Positions 60,507 to 63,271 of a stretch of DNA of 63,271 nt are shown one piece after another. The translations under genes and the position numbers were made by a program. Under the pieces are notes generated by a model. The model searched no databases. It saw nothing but the letters and a program-made list of their open reading frames with translations, and was not told the origin of the DNA. Source of the DNA: Oscillospiraceae bacterium (lineage in GTDB: Bacteria; Bacillota; Clostridia; Oscillospirales; UBA929); assembly GCA_009780275.1 (NCBI GenBank), contig WRAI01000009.1, forward strand, positions 1 to 63,271, written 5' to 3'. The stretch's first letter is position 1, and every line of letters begins with the position of its first letter.

Positions 60507-62615
60507 TTATGGGCGTGGCAATGCGTCTTTTCTTGACAAATTCATACGGCCTTTTTCGTCGATGCCCAAATATTTGACGGGTGTGATATCACCAACGTTG
60601 AGCACATCCTCAACTTTTTCGGTACGCCCGTGATCAATTTTTGAGATATGCACCATGCCCTCTTTACCCGGTGCGAATTCAACGAATGCACCGATGGGAA
60701 TAACGCGGGTGACCGTGCCCTGGAAAATCGTGCCAACTTCGGGTTCAAATACGATTGATTTGATAGTATCTTCGGCCTTTTTGCCGTCCTCGGTGTTGAT
60801 CGCAGCAATAAAGATGCGGCCATCGTCCTCGATGTCGATTTTGCAGCCGGTATCAGCGACAATTTTTTGAATAACGCTACCGCCTTTTCCGATGACATCG
60901 CGGATTTTCTCAGGGTCGATTTGTAAAATAATCATCTTGGGCGCAAAGGGTGAAAGCTCTTCGCGCGGTGTGGGAATGCAGGGCAGCATGGAACTGTCGA
61001 GGATATCGTAACGCGCGTCACGCGTGAGTTCCAAGGCGCTTTGGATAACCTCGTGACTTAGACCGTCGATTTTGATGTCGACTTGGATGGCGGTAATGCC
61101 CGCCTTGGTGCCGGCAACTTTGAAGTCCATGTCGCCGTAGAAGTCTTCAATGCCTTGGATGTCGGTAAAAGTCTTCCAAGTGTCGCCTTCGACGACAAGA
61201 CCGGCCGAAATACCGGCAACCGGTGCTTTGATCGGTACGCCGGCGTCCATCAATGCCAGGGTTGAGCCACAGACGGCACCTTGCGATGTCGAACCGTTGG
61301 AGCTGATGACTTCGCTGACCAAACGGATGGCGTATGGGAAATCTTCTTCGCTGGGAATGACGGGTTCTAATGCACGCTCGGCCAATGCGCCGTGACCGAT
61401 TTCACGCCGTCCCGGACCGCGTGATGGACGTGCCTCGCCGACCGAATAGGGCGGAAAGTTGTAATGGTGCATATAGCGCTTAGACTCTTCTTCAAAGATG
61501 TTGTCGAGTTTTTGTTGGTCGCCGATTGTGCCGAGTGTGACACTTGTCAGCACTTGTGTTTGGCCACGGGTAAACATACCCGAGCCGTGTACTCTTGGAA
61601 GAATGCCGACCTCCGAAGCCAGCGGGCGCACATCAAGCATATCACGTCCGTCGACGCGCTTGTTGTCGTCGAGCAGCCAGCGGCGCACGACGTGTTTTTG
61701 CATTTTGTATACAACGTCGCCGAAATCGGCTTCCACAGTCGAGAATTGTTCAGCATATTCGGCAACGACTTCGGCGCGCAATGCCTTAATACGGGCGTCG
61801 CGCTCAACTTTGTCGTCGGTGTCCATGCAGTGGCGCAAAGCGTCGATTTTGCTTGCCATCAGGACATCGTATAATTCTTGGTTGATTGGTGAGCAGGCGT
61901 ACTCGAATTTCGGCTTGCCAATTTCGGCGACAATGCCTTTGATGAAGCGCACAAGGTTGGCGTTTTCGTCTTGTGCAAACTTGATGGCGGCCAACATCTC
62001 GGCTTCCGGCACTTCATTTGCGCCGGCTTCAATCATCATGACGCGCTCTTCCGTGCCTGCGACAACCAAGTTCAACGTCGACTTCTCGCGCTGCGCCGTG
62101 GTGGGTGCGATGGTCAACTCACCGTCAACACAACCGACTGCTGTGCCAGCAATTGGGCCGTTCCACGGAATATCAGAAATCGCCAACGCGATGGATGCGC
62201 CGAGCATAGCGGGCATTTCAGGCCCGTTGTCGTTGTCGACGCTCATAACGGTCGCCAAAATGCTGACGTCATTGCGCATATCAGACGGGAACAACGGACG
62301 CATGGGTCGATCGATCAACCGCGCTGCCAGCACTGAACGCTCAGAGGGGCGGCCTTCGCGGCGCATAAAGCTGCCGGGGATGCGGCCGACCGAGTAGAGG
62401 CGTTCTTCAAAGTCAACGCTCAGCGGAAAGTAATCAATACCGTTGCGAGGCAAGGCAGATGCCGTAGCGCAGACCAATACGGCGGTGTCGCCGTGGCGCA
62501 CCATGCATGAGCCGTTAGCCAGTTCGGCGAATTTGCCGACTTCAACGGTCAGCGGCCGCCCGCCCAGCGTGGTGGAATAAACTTTATTGCCGGGGAATTC
62601 TCTTTGAGTAATCAT
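60507..62615 (-). CDS. pnp: Polyribonucleotide nucleotidyltransferase (PNPase)
   Basis: A 702-residue 3'-5' phosphorolytic exoribonuclease. Two RNase PH domains are joined by a helical linker (ALRAEVVAEYAEQFSTVEAD). The second has DGRDMLDVRPLASEVGILPR, GSGMFTRGQTQVL and VVSEGDT-type catalytic segments (LVVEGDTWKTF). A KH domain (IRDVIGKGGSVIQKI) and an S1 domain (GTVTRVIPIGAFVEFAPGKE) close the protein. Length is typical. It degrades mRNA and, in reverse, makes tails. GAGG lies upstream, and it follows rpsO by 14 bases, the classical rpsO-pnp order. Confidence 0.97.
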   Translation of the reverse strand: MITQREFPGNKVYSTTLGGRPLTVEVGKFAELANGSCMVRHGDTAVLVCATASALPRNGIDYFPLSVDFEERLYSVGRIPGSFMRREGRPSERSVLAARLIDRPMRPLFPSDMRNDVSILATVMSVDNDNGPEMPAMLGASIALAISDIPWNGPIAGTAVGCVDGELTIAPTTAQREKSTLNLVVAGTEERVMMIEAGANEVPEAEMLAAIKFAQDENANLVRFIKGIVAEIGKPKFEYACSPINQELYDVLMASKIDALRHCMDTDDKVERDARIKALRAEVVAEYAEQFSTVEADFGDVVYKMQKHVVRRWLLDDNKRVDGRDMLDVRPLASEVGILPRVHGSGMFTRGQTQVLTSVTLGTIGDQQKLDNIFEEESKRYMHHYNFPPYSVGEARPSRGPGRREIGHGALAERALEPVIPSEEDFPYAIRLVSEVISSNGSTSQGAVCGSTLALMDAGVPIKAPVAGISAGLVVEGDTWKTFTDIQGIEDFYGDMDFKVAGTKAGITAIQVDIKIDGLSHEVIQSALELTRDARYDILDSSMLPCIPTPREELSPFAPKMIILQIDPEKIRDVIGKGGSVIQKIVADTGCKIDIEDDGRIFIAAINTEDGKKAEDTIKSIVFEPEVGTIFQGTVTRVIPIGAFVEFAPGKEGMVHISKIDHGRTEKVEDVLNVGDITPVKYLGIDEKGRMNLSRKDALPRP

Positions 62616-62629
62616 TATAATGTGTACCT

Positions 62630-62896
62630 CTACTTCCGCAAGCCTAATTTGGCAATGATGGCGCGGTACCGTTCGATGTCTTTGCGCTGCAGATAATCGA
62701 GCAGACTGCGGCGCACGCCGACCATTTTGAGCAGGCCGCGGCGCGAATGGTTGTCTTTTTTGTGGATTTTGAGATGCTCGGTCAACTCGTTGATGCGGGC
62801 TGTGAGCAATGCGATTTGCACTTCGGGCGAGCCGGTATCGGTCGCATGTGTGCGGTTGTCATTGATGACTTGGTTTTTCTTTTCCTTTTGAATCAT
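62630..62896 (-). CDS. rpsO: 30S ribosomal protein S15
   Basis: An 88-residue ribosomal protein that binds 16S rRNA early in small-subunit assembly. The ATG at 62896 is preferred over an in-frame GTG four codons upstream because it gives the standard length and N-terminus. Motifs are [38 protein letters not shown] and [26 protein letters not shown] lies upstream. The 115-bp leader may hold the S15 autoregulatory fold seen in other bacteria; I did not identify the structure. Confidence 0.97.
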   Translation of the reverse strand: MIQKEKKNQVINDNRTHATDTGSPEVQIALLTARINELTEHLKIHKKDNHSRRGLLKMVGVRRSLLDYLQRKDIERYRAIIAKLGLRK

Positions 62897-63010
62897 GGGG
62901 TAGTTCACCTTTCCTTGTTTGTTTTTGATCGTGTGCTTTGTTGCCCATCAAGCCCGGTTGTAGGCGGGTGAATACCCTAAAACTGAGCAAGAGGATACAA
63001 AATACATTGC

Positions 63011-63039
63011 ATTGTATCATAGGTTGCGGGAAATGTAAA
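63011..63039 (-). promoter_or_regulatory. Promoter of rpsO-pnp
   Basis: Minus strand TTTACA (63034-63039), 17-base spacer, TACAAT (63011-63016). Confidence 0.75.
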
Positions 63040-63063
63040 GCCCATAAATTTTACTGAAAATGT

Positions 63064-63092
63064 TTGACTTTGGCAGGAATATGTGCTAAAGT
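63064..63092 (+). promoter_or_regulatory. Promoter of the partial exported-protein gene
   Basis: TTGACT (63064-63069), 17-base spacer, TAAAGT (63087-63092). The transcript would begin with a small hairpin, AGGCAAC/GTTGCCT (about 63095-63112), followed by an A run. Confidence 0.6.
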
Positions 63093-63170
63093 AGAGGCAA
63101 CCGAGGTTGCCTGAAAAAAAGGCGGCCTAAAAACGATAAATATATGGAAAATATATGGAGGAGAAGCTGT

Positions 63171-63271
63171 ATGAAAAAAGGCAGAAATCGCCCCTTGGTA
63201 TTGCGGTGGGTGGCGAGTGTTCTTGTGCTGTGCATGGTGCTGGTGATGTTGCCTGCGGCGGCAGAGCGCGG
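63171..63271 (+). CDS. Exported protein, N-terminal part (cut by window edge)
   Basis: An ATG with GGAGGAG upstream opens a signal peptide: MKKGRNRPLVLRWVASVLVL, a hydrophobic core and an AAA-type cleavage region. The frame is open to the window end. Only 33 residues are present, so function cannot be told. Confidence 0.7.
   Translation, partial: MKKGRNRPLVLRWVASVLVLCMVLVMLPAAAER

Noticed and set aside
63093..63125. Possible riboswitch in the leader before the last gene
   Set aside because: Only one short hairpin with an A run is visible; none of the conserved riboswitch cores I know is present.

Overview
The window looks like a chromosomal segment of an anaerobic, fermentative member of the Firmicutes, most likely class Clostridia. 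The evidence is a one-polypeptide pyruvate:ferredoxin oxidoreductase, a trimeric [FeFe] hydrogenase (hydC-hydB-hydA), Gram-positive style lipoproteins with SLH-like repeats, a teichoic-acid-type surface polymer locus, strong AGGAGG ribosome-binding sites and sigma-A-like promoters with 17-bp spacers. I cannot name a genus.

Layout. 1-7.8 kb is a mobile and accessory zone: IS3 and IS66 remnants, an intact IS1182-type element with perfect 17-bp ends, an RCC1/SLH surface protein, a small excisionase and a frameshifted tyrosine integrase pointing at tRNA-Arg(CCT), which is followed by two decayed tRNA-Arg-like copies. 7.8-16 kb (minus strand) is a surface-glycopolymer locus: sulfatase/LTA-synthase-like enzyme, 62-aa membrane protein, a YidC-glycerophosphotransferase fusion, a LicC-like nucleotidyltransferase, a lipoprotein, an MBOAT acyltransferase and a DHHW protein. 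16-18 kb holds an unrecognised cysteine-rich gene with a frameshift near its start. 18-22.9 kb is a complete branched-chain amino acid ABC transporter (livJ-livH-livM-livG-livF). 22.9-25.7 kb is an ECF sigma factor paired with a membrane-anchored beta-propeller protein. 25.9-29.6 kb holds an Xre repressor with an ImmA-like protein that has lost its metal site, then an M29 aminopeptidase and a zinc-ribbon protein, each preceded by a copy of a 68-bp repeat that carries a promoter.

29.9-44 kb is mainly central metabolism: tRNA-Thr(CGT), a phosphohexomutase, nifJ, a Ca2+-type P-ATPase, two tandem SLH-like lipoproteins and the electron-bifurcating-type hydrogenase operon. Together nifJ (pyruvate to acetyl-CoA plus reduced ferredoxin) and HydABC (ferredoxin plus NADH to H2) form the core of a fermentative hydrogen pathway. 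44-47.8 kb is a heterodimeric ABC exporter.

47.9-54.5 kb (minus strand) is the most unusual system: a tightly coupled five-gene operon encoding a SWIM zinc-finger protein, a HEAT-like protein, a MoxR AAA+ ATPase, a DUF5682 protein and a vWA protein, driven by a near-consensus promoter. It matches the MoxR-vWA class of predicted NTP-dependent conflict or stress systems, whose activity is largely uncharacterised. 54.6-63.3 kb holds a collagen-like protein, two PpiC/SurA-type foldases, an M16 peptidase, pnp and rpsO, and the start of an exported protein cut by the window edge.
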